From positions 1 to 27,246 of the IMG/VR virus record IMGVR_UViG_3300037961_005784: a stretch of 27,246 nt of DNA. One strand, given 5' to 3'. The position numbers and the translations under genes were made by a program. Shown here piece after piece: positions 17,070 to 23,398 of this stretch (the first letter of the stretch is position 1; each line of letters starts with the position of its first letter). The DNA is from a virus. The notes below the pieces were generated by a model. It made no database searches and was not told the origin of the DNA. It saw nothing but the letters and a program-made list of their open reading frames with translations.

Positions 17070-17242
17070 TATTTTTTTAATTTAAATTGTTTATCGTATG
17101 GTACTAATCTATTTAAAGCTTCTCTTCTGGCTTGGCATCCACAAGGTACGTTTAAACCTTTTGAAACTTTATCTACAATGGTTTTAATACCTGTTGCTTT
17201 TGTTACTTTATGTATTGTATCTCCTAATCCTTTTGATTTCAT
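17069..17242 (-). CDS. 57-residue protein with CGC motif, function unknown
   Basis: A short gene I read directly from the sequence. The ATG at 17240-17242 overlaps the stop of the HEGGH gene (ATGA), and the TAA at 17069-17071 overlaps the holin ATG (TAATG), so both ends fit the tight operon. The product begins MKSKGLGDTIHKVTKATGIK and continues to a NVPCGCQARREALNRL segment (residues 31-46), ending in a basic KLKK. The GLGDTI..VTKATGIK and CGC..R pattern is one I recall from small proteins of several phage groups, of unknown role. The Cys pair could bind a metal, but two cysteines alone do not show that. Confidence 0.75.
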   Translation of the reverse strand: MKSKGLGDTIHKVTKATGIKTIVDKVSKGLNVPCGCQARREALNRLVPYDKQFKLKK

Positions 17243-18804
17243 TTTATAATTTTTTCTGGTTTAATGTTTTTAAATAAATTACTAAAAAATGTCCTTAATG
17301 GATCATTATTATCACCCCGGCTTGGATCAGTTTGCCTTGTAGTTGTTGGTATTTCACCTTTTTCATATTTATCTAAATTCTGATAAATATTTTGCATTGA
17401 CCAAGCACCATATTCCATGTCTATATCGTGATAATAATCATCTTTACCTGGTGTCTGAGTTTCTTTTTTAAATGTCATACCTAATATTGCATCTAATGAG
17501 GTTAAATAACTTGTATTAGCTCTAAACGCTGGGGCAAAAGGAGATCTATTAGGATTGTGTGGTGTACTTAAAAGACCTCTATAACCAGTGGCGTGGCCAC
17601 CTTCGTGAACTAGCAAACCCATAAGTGACGTATCGCTTTCATCCATTTGATGCGAATATTGACTAATAAAATTATCACCGGTATCAAGAAGCGGGTTTGT
17701 TTGATAATGTCCACCTCTACTTAAACTTGTGTAACCGTCATACTTATCTACAAAAATTCTATTGGTATTAGGATCATATTCAGCTTGAGTACCTCCAGAA
17801 CCATCTATTGTCCTTATACGAACGGGTGTTCTATAAGCATTATTAAGCATTTCTAGAACATTATAATTTTGAAAAGATCTTGGTTCATAATCATAATTTA
17901 AAGAGTCTGCATATATTGCGTCTTCATCACGCTCTCCACCTGTAACACTTGCCAAAACATCAGCCATTTGTCTTTTGCGATCTATAGGATAAAATCTACT
18001 ATAAACTTGTCTCATCTGTCCTAAATCACCTAATCTACCACTATAAATTGTTCTATATTTTTTTGGAGTATCTTCATCAGGTGTTCCTACATAAGGCGGT
18101 TGATCCATACCTATCATAGCTTCAGATTCTATATATCTAGTAGGATTATTATTTATTACTGTATCAAACTCTAAATTTTTATTTACTCTAGAAACTAAAG
18201 TGTCTATTCGTTCATCAGTAAAAACTTTATCTAAGCCGTATTGCATCATTCTACCTAAATTATAATCTACCTCATATCTATAAGGATATGTTGGGTCATT
18301 ATAAGAAACGTTTGGCTTTGGACCAGATGGATACTTACTTACTTCACCATATTGTTGTATAAATGGATTATTTTTCAAAAAACCTACCTTACCATTAAAT
18401 CTGTAATTTGACGGAACATACTGTCTTGTAAAAGTTTCACTTCTTTCAATACCTTCTTGTTTAAAAAAAGGAGCATATCTACGAGCAAGTTTAGCTCTAT
18501 TTTCTGGTTTTATTTTAAAATCAATATATTTATCACTAGAAGTAGTAAAAAACTCTTTATATTTTTCATATTCCTCTTTAGTAGGTTCTTTTGAAAAATC
18601 AATGTCATCAGAAAAATATACACTTTCACTTTCTTTTTGATTTATAAGTTCTTTAAGATTTGGTACTTTATCAAAGTTTGATGAATTAATGTTTGTTCTA
18701 TCTACATCAACATCTCTTGTTACAGGTTTATTTAAACTACTTCTAATTTTATTTAAAAGTGGATTAGAACTTTTATTTAAAAGTTTATTAATTGTAGGAT
18801 CCAT
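17239..18804 (-). CDS. HEGGH zinc-metallopeptidase-like protein
   Basis: A 521-residue protein with a zinc-peptidase motif H400-E401-G402-G403-H404 in LLVHEGGHATGYRG. H400 and H404 would be metal ligands and E401 the general base. A plausible third ligand is E464 in DIDMEYGAWSM, 60 residues downstream, in the E..AW arrangement typical of gluzincin-type enzymes. The region just before the motif (RIFVDKYDGYTSLSRGG) looks like the edge strand of that fold. The N-terminal 340 residues are Asn/Tyr/Pro-rich and not recognised. There is no signal peptide or membrane segment. It could cleave a virion or host protein, or serve in lysis or entry. It starts with TAATG overlap after a basic small protein. 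Confidence 0.65.
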   Translation of the reverse strand: MDPTINKLLNKSSNPLLNKIRSSLNKPVTRDVDVDRTNINSSNFDKVPNLKELINQKESESVYFSDDIDFSKEPTKEEYEKYKEFFTTSSDKYIDFKIKPENRAKLARRYAPFFKQEGIERSETFTRQYVPSNYRFNGKVGFLKNNPFIQQYGEVSKYPSGPKPNVSYNDPTYPYRYEVDYNLGRMMQYGLDKVFTDERIDTLVSRVNKNLEFDTVINNNPTRYIESEAMIGMDQPPYVGTPDEDTPKKYRTIYSGRLGDLGQMRQVYSRFYPIDRKRQMADVLASVTGGERDEDAIYADSLNYDYEPRSFQNYNVLEMLNNAYRTPVRIRTIDGSGGTQAEYDPNTNRIFVDKYDGYTSLSRGGHYQTNPLLDTGDNFISQYSHQMDESDTSLMGLLVHEGGHATGYRGLLSTPHNPNRSPFAPAFRANTSYLTSLDAILGMTFKKETQTPGKDDYYHDIDMEYGAWSMQNIYQNLDKYEKGEIPTTTRQTDPSRGDNNDPLRTFFSNLFKNIKPEKIIK

Positions 18805-19061
18805 TATTTTTCACCACATTTTTTACTTGGATTACTTACTTGAACCCAATTTTCTTTATTAAACCAATCACGTAATGTAGCACCTTTTTTTCTAGCTCCT
18901 TTTACATTTGACTTACTAGATCTTTTATACTTACCACCTTTAGCAGCTTTACGCTTAGCTCTAACTACTTTAGCTCTTTCAGCTTTACTCATAGATCTAA
19001 CTTTAGCAGCTGGTAAACATACTTTTTTAGTGCCACCACCTTTTATTTTTTTCTTAGGCAT
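18804..19061 (-). CDS. Basic small phage protein with LRDWF motif
   Basis: An 85-residue, Lys/Arg-rich protein with motifs VCLPAAKVRSMSKAERAKVV (residues 14-33), GKYKRSSKSNVKG (42-54), TLRDWFNKENWVQVSNP (62-78) and a final KKCG. These are recurrent in small basic proteins of marine phages and algal viruses in my memory, where the LRDWF block usually precedes the C.PA.K..SMS block; here the order is reversed. A DNA- or RNA-binding role is a guess from charge (about a third of residues are Lys or Arg). It overlaps both neighbours by TAATG. Confidence 0.65.
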   Translation of the reverse strand: MPKKKIKGGGTKKVCLPAAKVRSMSKAERAKVVRAKRKAAKGGKYKRSSKSNVKGARKKGATLRDWFNKENWVQVSNPSKKCGEK

Positions 19062-19210
19062 TACTTTTTACTTTTTTTTTTACCACCACCAAACTTAGAA
19101 GGTCCTCCAGCTTTAGTACATCTTACACCCCAACCAGAAGCATAAGCACTAGGCCATACCTTAAACTTTCTTTTTGCAGCAGCTTTGCAAGGTCCACTAA
19201 TTTTTCCCAT
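19061..19210 (-). CDS. 49-residue basic protein with KFKVWPSAYASG motif
   Basis: Read directly from the minus strand: ATG at 19208-19210, stop at 19061-19063, overlapping the next ATG as TAATG. The product starts MGKISGPCKAAAKRKFKVW, continues PSAYASGWGVRCTKAGGPSKF and ends in a GGGKKKSKK tail. The KFKVWPSAYASG block is a marker I recall from many small basic viral proteins of unknown function. Two cysteines (C8, C31) flank the motif. It lies in a chain of six similar small basic genes, which makes a real gene much more likely than a chance frame. Confidence 0.7.
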   Translation of the reverse strand: MGKISGPCKAAAKRKFKVWPSAYASGWGVRCTKAGGPSKFGGGKKKSKK

Positions 19211-19231
19211 TTTATTATTTTTTATCTTGTT

Positions 19232-19495
19232 TTAACATCTCCAACGTCTTCTAGCGGCTCTACCTCTTTCGCCTTTCCAACCTCTGGATCTAGCACAAAA
19301 AGATCGCCTTCTAGCAGCTCGTTTTTTTGATGGATTTTTTTCTGTTACAGCAGTTTTTAATTTACTACCAGGATTTTTCCTTCTATACTCTCTAACCCCT
19401 TTTTTAGTCATACCTGCACCTTCTTTTACAGTGCGAAAGTTTCTACCTTTACCTTTTGTAGTTTTTCTAGGTTCTTTTGACTTTTTTCTAGGCAT
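19232..19495 (-). CDS. Basic small phage protein, DUF6321-like
   Basis: An 87-residue, extremely basic protein: PRKKSKEPRKTTKGKGRNF, then GAGMTKKGVREYRRKNPGSK, LKTAVTEKNPSKKRAARRRS and FCARSRGWKGE. The G.TKKG...YR..NPGS.LKTAVT...P.....RRRSFCARS pattern is one I recall across marine phages and large algal viruses, catalogued I believe as DUF6321 (unverified). The function is unknown; the charge suggests nucleic acid binding or DNA condensation in the virion. It joins the preceding 35-residue gene by TAATG and ends 21 bases before the next start. The usual SFCARS core is intact. Confidence 0.7.
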   Translation of the reverse strand: MPRKKSKEPRKTTKGKGRNFRTVKEGAGMTKKGVREYRRKNPGSKLKTAVTEKNPSKKRAARRRSFCARSRGWKGERGRAARRRWRC

Positions 19496-19602
19496 TATTT
19501 TTTCTTTTTTCTTTTTAAAGCTACAAAATCCGCTCTTGTAATTTTATTATAAGGATGTGCGGCTCTTGCAATTTTTTTTTGTTTAGGACTTAGTTTTTTC
19601 AT
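19495..19602 (-). CDS. 35-residue basic protein (KLSPKQKKIA family)
   Basis: Read directly: ATG at 19600-19602 and TAA at 19495-19497, the latter overlapping the next ATG. The product begins MKKLSPKQKKIARAAHPYNK and ends ITRADFVALKRKKKK. The pattern KL..KQKKIA......NKIT.ADF..L is one I recall as a separate tiny family in marine phages. The start overlaps the stop of the preceding gene as ATGA. The function is unknown. The conserved non-Lys positions (ITRADF) argue that it is translated and not just A-rich sequence. Confidence 0.65.
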   Translation of the reverse strand: MKKLSPKQKKIARAAHPYNKITRADFVALKRKKKK

Positions 19603-19691
19603 TTTTTTTTCTTTCTTTTTTTACGCTTTTTTTTCTGTTCGTTTTTAGAAGCCCAAACAGCTTTTCTTTGCGCGGCGTTTTTGTATCCCAT
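19599..19691 (-). CDS. 30-residue basic peptide (QRKAVWASKNE)
   Basis: Read directly: ATG at 19689-19691, TGA at 19599-19601. The product is MGYKNAAQRKAVWASKNEQ followed by a Lys/Arg-only tail of eleven residues. AAQRKAVWASKNE is a motif I recall at the start of short basic phage proteins. Both ends overlap their neighbours (TAATG before, ATGA after). The tail is poly-Lys coded by an A-rich stretch, so its length may vary. The function is unknown. Confidence 0.55.
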   Translation of the reverse strand: MGYKNAAQRKAVWASKNEQKKKRKKRKKKK

Positions 19692-19762
19692 TACTTTTTC
19701 TTTTTCTTAGATTTTTTCTTGTATACTTTTTTTACCATTTTTGATTTTTTTCCGTAAGGCAT
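19691..19762 (-). CDS. 23-residue poly-lysine peptide (MPYGKK)
   Basis: Read directly: ATG at 19760-19762, TAA at 19691-19693. The product is MPYGKKSKMVKKVYKKKSKK plus three more Lys, more than half lysine. The MPYGKK start is one I recall from other tiny phage proteins. It opens the chain of six small basic genes, 18 bases after the stop of the winged-helix gene. It is short, so the main support is the exact TAATG overlap with the next gene and the shared composition of the chain. Confidence 0.5.
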   Translation of the reverse strand: MPYGKKSKMVKKVYKKKSKKKKK

Positions 19763-19780
19763 AATTTTAATTTTTAAAGT

Positions 19781-20221
19781 TTAACGATTTTTATCTTTAA
19801 TCATATCATCTAAAGCTTTATTGAACACTTTATCAGTATATGATTTGTTTTTGTAGAAAACGTTTTTGTTTGATATGGGTACGTCTTCTTGACCCAATAA
19901 TATTCTGTACACTCTATTAATGAGTTGTTTTGTTTTAAATGAAACGCAATATATACTGTATTTTATAGTAGTCCTATTTCTATTACGCCAAACATCGATC
20001 CAACCATTTTTTCTTAATCTTTCCCAACGATGCTTATCCCAACTATAAGTATATGTTCCGTCTTTAAAATCTTTTATTGTAAATCTATTTTTACAGTCTA
20101 AATATATAAGAAGTTCAAGATCTGCTTCTTTTAAATCATAAGTTTTACAAGCCCATTTTCTAATAATTCTGTAGTACTTAAATACTTGTAAATCTCTTAA
20201 ATCAGATGCAGAATTTATCAT
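19781..20221 (-). CDS. Probable winged-helix (MarR-like) DNA-binding protein
   Basis: A 146-residue basic protein. Residues about 29-110 fit a winged-helix layout: a helix DLKEADLELLIYLD (29-42), helices through WDKHRWERLRKNGWID (61-76) as the recognition-helix region, a wing RNRNRTTIKYSIYCV (79-93) and a closing helix TKQLINRVYRILLGQEDVP (97-115). The LRKNGWI..W.NR...IKY signature is MarR-like. I recall such proteins in marine phages. It could regulate late transcription. It overlaps groES by ATGA and is therefore probably cotranscribed and translationally coupled with the chaperonin genes. The target is unknown. Confidence 0.55.
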   Translation of the reverse strand: MINSASDLRDLQVFKYYRIIRKWACKTYDLKEADLELLIYLDCKNRFTIKDFKDGTYTYSWDKHRWERLRKNGWIDVWRNRNRTTIKYSIYCVSFKTKQLINRVYRILLGQEDVPISNKNVFYKNKSYTDKVFNKALDDMIKDKNR

Positions 20222-20475
20222 AACACCACAACAACATCTTGTTGTTTTATAACATGGAAAAGTTTATTATCAAACTCTATACCATGACCAGCGTGTTTGT
20301 TGTAATATATAATATCGTCTTTTTTTAATCCTTTAGTTTCCTCGCCAAAACTAATTACTTTACCTTTTGAATATCTAACGTCTTTTTTAATATCATCTGT
20401 AATTAAAAGTCCGTTAACTGTCTTAGGTTCTTCTTTTATTTTCTTTATGATTATATAATAATTAATTGCTTTCAT
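20218..20475 (-). CDS. groES: Phage co-chaperonin GroES (Cpn10)
   Basis: An 85-residue chaperonin-10; cellular GroES has about 97. The N-terminal strand YYIIIKKIKEEPKT is followed by a mobile loop with NGLLITDD (21-28), equivalent to GGIVLTG in E. coli, whose three hydrophobic residues dock on GroEL apical domains; here they are L-L-I. Then come GKVISFGEE (38-46), LKKDDIIYYNKHAG (50-63), GIEFDNKLFHVI (65-76) and the terminal strand DVVVVL. The roof-loop region is shorter than in E. coli. It starts inside the end of groEL (14-base overlap), the reverse of the usual bacterial groES-groEL order. The pairing with an adjacent groEL supports a working chaperonin set. Confidence 0.85.
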   Translation of the reverse strand: MKAINYYIIIKKIKEEPKTVNGLLITDDIKKDVRYSKGKVISFGEETKGLKKDDIIYYNKHAGHGIEFDNKLFHVIKQQDVVVVL

Positions 20476-22030
20476 TTACTCTTATATTACTTATCACACA
20501 ATCTGCAGATATTATAGTGTTAACAACACTTATTGCATTTTTTAAAGCAGTTTTTGTTACTAAAACAGGATCAATTATACCTGTTTTTATCATATCAACT
20601 ACTTCACCACTAACTACGTTAATTCCTTCACCAGATAATAATCCTTCATCATAATCATGATGTATACCTGCATTATCTAGTATTGTATAAAAAGGTGCTT
20701 GTATTGCTTTAAACAATATTTCTTCACCTATGTTTTTAGCTTTTAATGATTTCGAAGCATTAAATAAAGCAACACCGCCACCTGCTACAATACCTTCTTG
20801 TAAAGCAGCTTTTGTAGCATATATAGCGTCTTCAACTCTATCTTTTTTTTCTTTTAATTCAACTTTGCTATTTGCTCCTACTTTTATTATAGCTACAGAT
20901 CCAGTTAACATAGCTATCCTTTGTTCTAACTTTGTTTTTATAAACTGATTTTTTTCTTTGCTAATTTTGCTATACACACTTTTTATACGCTCGTCAACCT
21001 TTTCTTTTACGTTATCAACCGTTATAACAGTGTTTTTATTGTCCGTAACGGACTTTTTTGCTTCACCTAATACATCTGGTGATATTAAATCTAAATCATC
21101 ACCTAACTCTTCATTTATAACTTGCGCTCCGGTAAGTATCGCAAGATCTTCAATTGTATCTTGTTTTGTTGGACCGAAACCTGGTAAATCTACAACATTT
21201 ATTTTTATGTTACCTTTGACTTTATTCGTCAATAAAGCAGCCATTGGTTGTTGTTCTACACCAGCTACTATCAACAAACTCCTTTTTTGTTTTATAACAA
21301 ACTCACAAACACTTTGTATTTTACGGATACTAGGTATAGAAGAAGAAACTATCAGTACGTACGGATTATCTAGTTCTGCTCTACCTTTATCCTTGTCAGT
21401 TATAAAATGTGGCGATTTGAGTCCGCAATCTATTTGTGTGCCTTCGACAAACTCTAAATGAGTGTCAGCGGTCTCAGACTCTTCCATTAAGACTATACCG
21501 TCTTTTCCTACTTTTGAATAAGCTTGCGATATAACTTCCCCGAGAGCTTTGTCGTTATTGCAACTAATTTCTGCCACGTTTTGTAGCATAGTTCCTTTAA
21601 CTTCAATAGCTTTTTTGTCAAGATATCTTTTAATTTTTTCAAATCCATTTAAAATTCCTTGTTTTATTTCTCTTGTGTTATTATCTGTTTTCTCTTTATT
21701 TGCTAAATGCAAAAGAGAATCAGCAAGAACAGTAGCTGTAGTAGTACCGTCTCCTGCTTCTTTTACTGTATTTTTTGCAGCTTCTTTTATTAATGTTGCT
21801 CCAATGTTTTCAACTGGATCTATTAAAATTACAGACTCTGCTACAGTTACACCGTCTTTTGTTATGACTGGTTTACCTAATGCGTCTTCATATATTACGC
21901 ATTTTCCTGAAGCACCAAGGGTAGATTTAACTGCTTTTACTAGTTTATCTACCCCGTGCATTATCTTTTTGTTTGCATCTTTCCCGAAAGAAAGATTTTT
22001 TACTATCTCACTTGGGTTATTATATTCCAT
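20462..22030 (-). CDS. groEL: Phage chaperonin GroEL (Cpn60), possibly single-ring
   Basis: A 522-residue ATP-dependent folding chamber. ATPase residues are intact: TKDG with D59 (E. coli D52), GDGTTTAT with D94 (D87), VEDA with D401 (D398), GIVAGGG (413-419) and IIDP with D487 (D495). The apical groove is altered: L204, H208, Q239, C242, M263, L267 and T268 stand where E. coli has Y199, Y203, L234, L237, L259, V263 and V264; F209 is kept. The ring-ring contacts R452, E461, S463 and V464 are replaced by Y448, H457, D459 and Y460. The C-terminus stops at ISNIRVNESN, without the GGM tail. Correspondences come from alignment by eye. It is upstream of groES and likely folds phage virion proteins. 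The leader has no Shine-Dalgarno. Confidence 0.95.
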   Translation of the reverse strand: MEYNNPSEIVKNLSFGKDANKKIMHGVDKLVKAVKSTLGASGKCVIYEDALGKPVITKDGVTVAESVILIDPVENIGATLIKEAAKNTVKEAGDGTTTATVLADSLLHLANKEKTDNNTREIKQGILNGFEKIKRYLDKKAIEVKGTMLQNVAEISCNNDKALGEVISQAYSKVGKDGIVLMEESETADTHLEFVEGTQIDCGLKSPHFITDKDKGRAELDNPYVLIVSSSIPSIRKIQSVCEFVIKQKRSLLIVAGVEQQPMAALLTNKVKGNIKINVVDLPGFGPTKQDTIEDLAILTGAQVINEELGDDLDLISPDVLGEAKKSVTDNKNTVITVDNVKEKVDERIKSVYSKISKEKNQFIKTKLEQRIAMLTGSVAIIKVGANSKVELKEKKDRVEDAIYATKAALQEGIVAGGGVALFNASKSLKAKNIGEEILFKAIQAPFYTILDNAGIHHDYDEGLLSGEGINVVSGEVVDMIKTGIIDPVLVTKTALKNAISVVNTIISADCVISNIRVNESN

Positions 22031-22052
22031 TAAATTAAATTTTGTAAGTGGT

Positions 22053-22340
22053 TTATTTAAAAGTTTTAACTACCTTGGGTCCTTTTAAGTACTCAAGCTT
22101 TTTGTTATAATGTTCGATACTTCCATCAATTGCTGCCTCAGCACCATCTAATGTTTCTCTTCTTGTTACATCTTTCCATTGATCTTCAAGATCTCTGTAC
22201 TCTGCTTGATAATAACCGTTAGGTAGTTGAACAATACGCCAGTTCTTTTTTTCTGCGATTTGCTCCCAAAGCTTCCTGGTTTCTTGGGATACTCCTGCGT
22301 CACCTTGTGACCAAGAGTAGGTTTTATAATAAAATGTCAT
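22053..22340 (-). CDS. Small phage protein, function unknown
   Basis: A 95-residue protein, not recognised with confidence. It has an aromatic N-terminus (MTFYYKTYSWSQGDAGVSQE), a central WRIVQLPNGYYQAEYRDLED.W that looks like a short beta-hairpin, and a helical, charged remainder (DVTRRETLDGAEAAIDGSIE). The W/Y-rich hairpin after a helix resembles small phage proteins of unknown role. The stop is 22 bases before the groEL ATG, so it is probably cotranscribed with the chaperonin genes. No membrane segment or metal motif is seen. Confidence 0.6.
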   Translation of the reverse strand: MTFYYKTYSWSQGDAGVSQETRKLWEQIAEKKNWRIVQLPNGYYQAEYRDLEDQWKDVTRRETLDGAEAAIDGSIEHYNKKLEYLKGPKVVKTFK

Positions 22341-22367
22341 GGTTTTGGTATAAGGTTTTTATATTCC

Positions 22368-22637
22368 TTATTTTTTTGAATTATCAGGTTCTAAGACCTG
22401 TTCTTCAGATTCAACTGGTACGTAAGTACCATCTTGAATGTTTATTGAAACTTTACCATATTCTTTTTCTAAATTACTTTGTAGTTCATTAAGATTACTT
22501 TGTAAAGTTTGTGAAGCATGCAAAAGTTGATGTTTTTGCATCTCAATGTTACCTAATTGACTTGAAGCACTGTTAAGCTTCGCAACTAGATCTTGCAAGT
22601 TTTTTAATTCTTCCTCTGTTATTTTGTTTTCACTCAT
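22368..22637 (-). CDS. Small coiled-coil phage protein
   Basis: An 89-residue protein. Residues about 7-62 form a continuous predicted coiled coil with Leu, Ile and Gln at regular spacing (ELKNLQDLVAKLNSASSQLG, then EMQKHQLLHASQTLQSNLNE, then LQSNLEKEYG), followed by a short strand KVSINIQDGTYVPVE and an acidic tail. I recall the QKH.LLH and YGKVSINIQDGTY elements from marine phage proteins of unknown function. The coiled coil implies oligomerisation. It lies two genes upstream of groEL. A prefoldin-like role is tempting but not supported, because the central beta-hairpins and the second helix are missing. Confidence 0.65.
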   Translation of the reverse strand: MSENKITEEELKNLQDLVAKLNSASSQLGNIEMQKHQLLHASQTLQSNLNELQSNLEKEYGKVSINIQDGTYVPVESEEQVLEPDNSKK

Positions 22638-22692
22638 TTTTTTATTGAATTAATTATTATTTGGTTTTACTTAAAAGTTAAATATACTAAAT

Positions 22693-23019
22693 TTATTCTT
22701 CTTTTTTAGCAAAAGGTTGACTATAAGTTTTAGCTACTGGTGTTTTTAAAACTTCAATTTGATTTTTTAAATTTTCTTTCATTTTATCAACGTCCAGATT
22801 TTTTTCTAGCCAACTTGTAACATCGGTTTCTTTTAAACTTCCATATTCAATAAAATCATCTTTATCAAATTTAGGAGAATATGTACCAATCATATCTGTA
22901 GAATAATCTCCATCTATTGCTTGGTATGACCAATGGACCTGATTTATTACATCAGATTTACCTTCATGACTAATATGCGTATCTAACGCATTAATAGTCC
23001 ATTTATATGATATTGCCAT
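22693..23019 (-). CDS. Small conserved phage protein (DUF7936-like)
   Basis: A 108-residue protein: MAISYKWTINALDTHISHEG, then VINQVHWSYQAIDGDYS, IGTYSPKFD.DDFIEYGSL, DVTSWLEKNLDVDKMKENLK and a C-terminal TPVAKTYSQPFAKKEE. The YKWTI start, VHW strand, F..Y..L..E.V..W segment and final PVA...PF pattern match a small family common in marine phages, which I believe is catalogued as DUF7936 (from memory, unverified). The likely fold is a beta-sandwich with a C-terminal helix. It lies in the block after the appendage genes, so it may be a virion accessory. A 64-base A/T-rich gap precedes it, in which I see no clear promoter. Confidence 0.65.
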   Translation of the reverse strand: MAISYKWTINALDTHISHEGKSDVINQVHWSYQAIDGDYSTDMIGTYSPKFDKDDFIEYGSLKETDVTSWLEKNLDVDKMKENLKNQIEVLKTPVAKTYSQPFAKKEE

Positions 23020-23083
23020 ATTTTAAAATTTTTATATTATTTGTTATTATTAATATTACGTGTTTTTTATCTTTTTTATTTAA

Positions 23084-23383
23084 TTAACACGAGTCTACTG
23101 AATCTACAACACCTGTACCAGCAAAACCAGTAATAGTAAACTTAGTATTATTATCTAATCTATAAACTCCATTACCTAGTTTTGATGTACCACCTGAGTT
23201 TGTGTATACTGTATCATTAGCTACAGGTCGTGCACCTGAACCATCATGATAATAAGTTTGATTTAATGTCTGACTACAACCTATACTTACCTCAGCCACT
23301 GCTGAAGTAAAACTTGTTAAGGTTGAACAATCTTGATCGTAGCTATAAAAATCAGAAAATTGATAAGGAGTTGCTATTGGCAT
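23084..23383 (-). CDS. Small Cys-containing virion-type protein
   Basis: A 99-residue Thr/Ser/Gly-rich protein with no signal peptide. Residues 43-94 (TYYHDGSGARPVANDTVYTN, then GNGVYRLDNNTKFTI and GTGVVD) form a small beta module that is also seen in the neighbouring 171-residue protein. Cysteines at 19, 36 and 99 could form disulfides outside the cell. The composition and the position just after the S74 appendage gene suggest a decoration or fibre-associated protein. The start is the only ATG compatible with the 15-base gap to its neighbour. The function is inferred from context only. Confidence 0.6.
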   Translation of the reverse strand: MPIATPYQFSDFYSYDQDCSTLTSFTSAVAEVSIGCSQTLNQTYYHDGSGARPVANDTVYTNSGGTSKLGNGVYRLDNNTKFTITGFAGTGVVDSVDSC

Positions 23384-23398
23384 AATATATTTTTTTAA

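Noticed and set aside
20958-22088. Two long plus-strand open frames opposite groEL (167 and 179 residues)
   Set aside because: They lie entirely antisense to a clearly conserved groEL, have Ser/Phe/Thr-rich composition typical of mirror frames, and show no motif or leader.
22368-22637. Prefoldin-like chaperone next to groEL
   Set aside because: Only one coiled-coil helix and one short strand region are present; prefoldins need two helices flanking beta-hairpins. The position alone is not enough.
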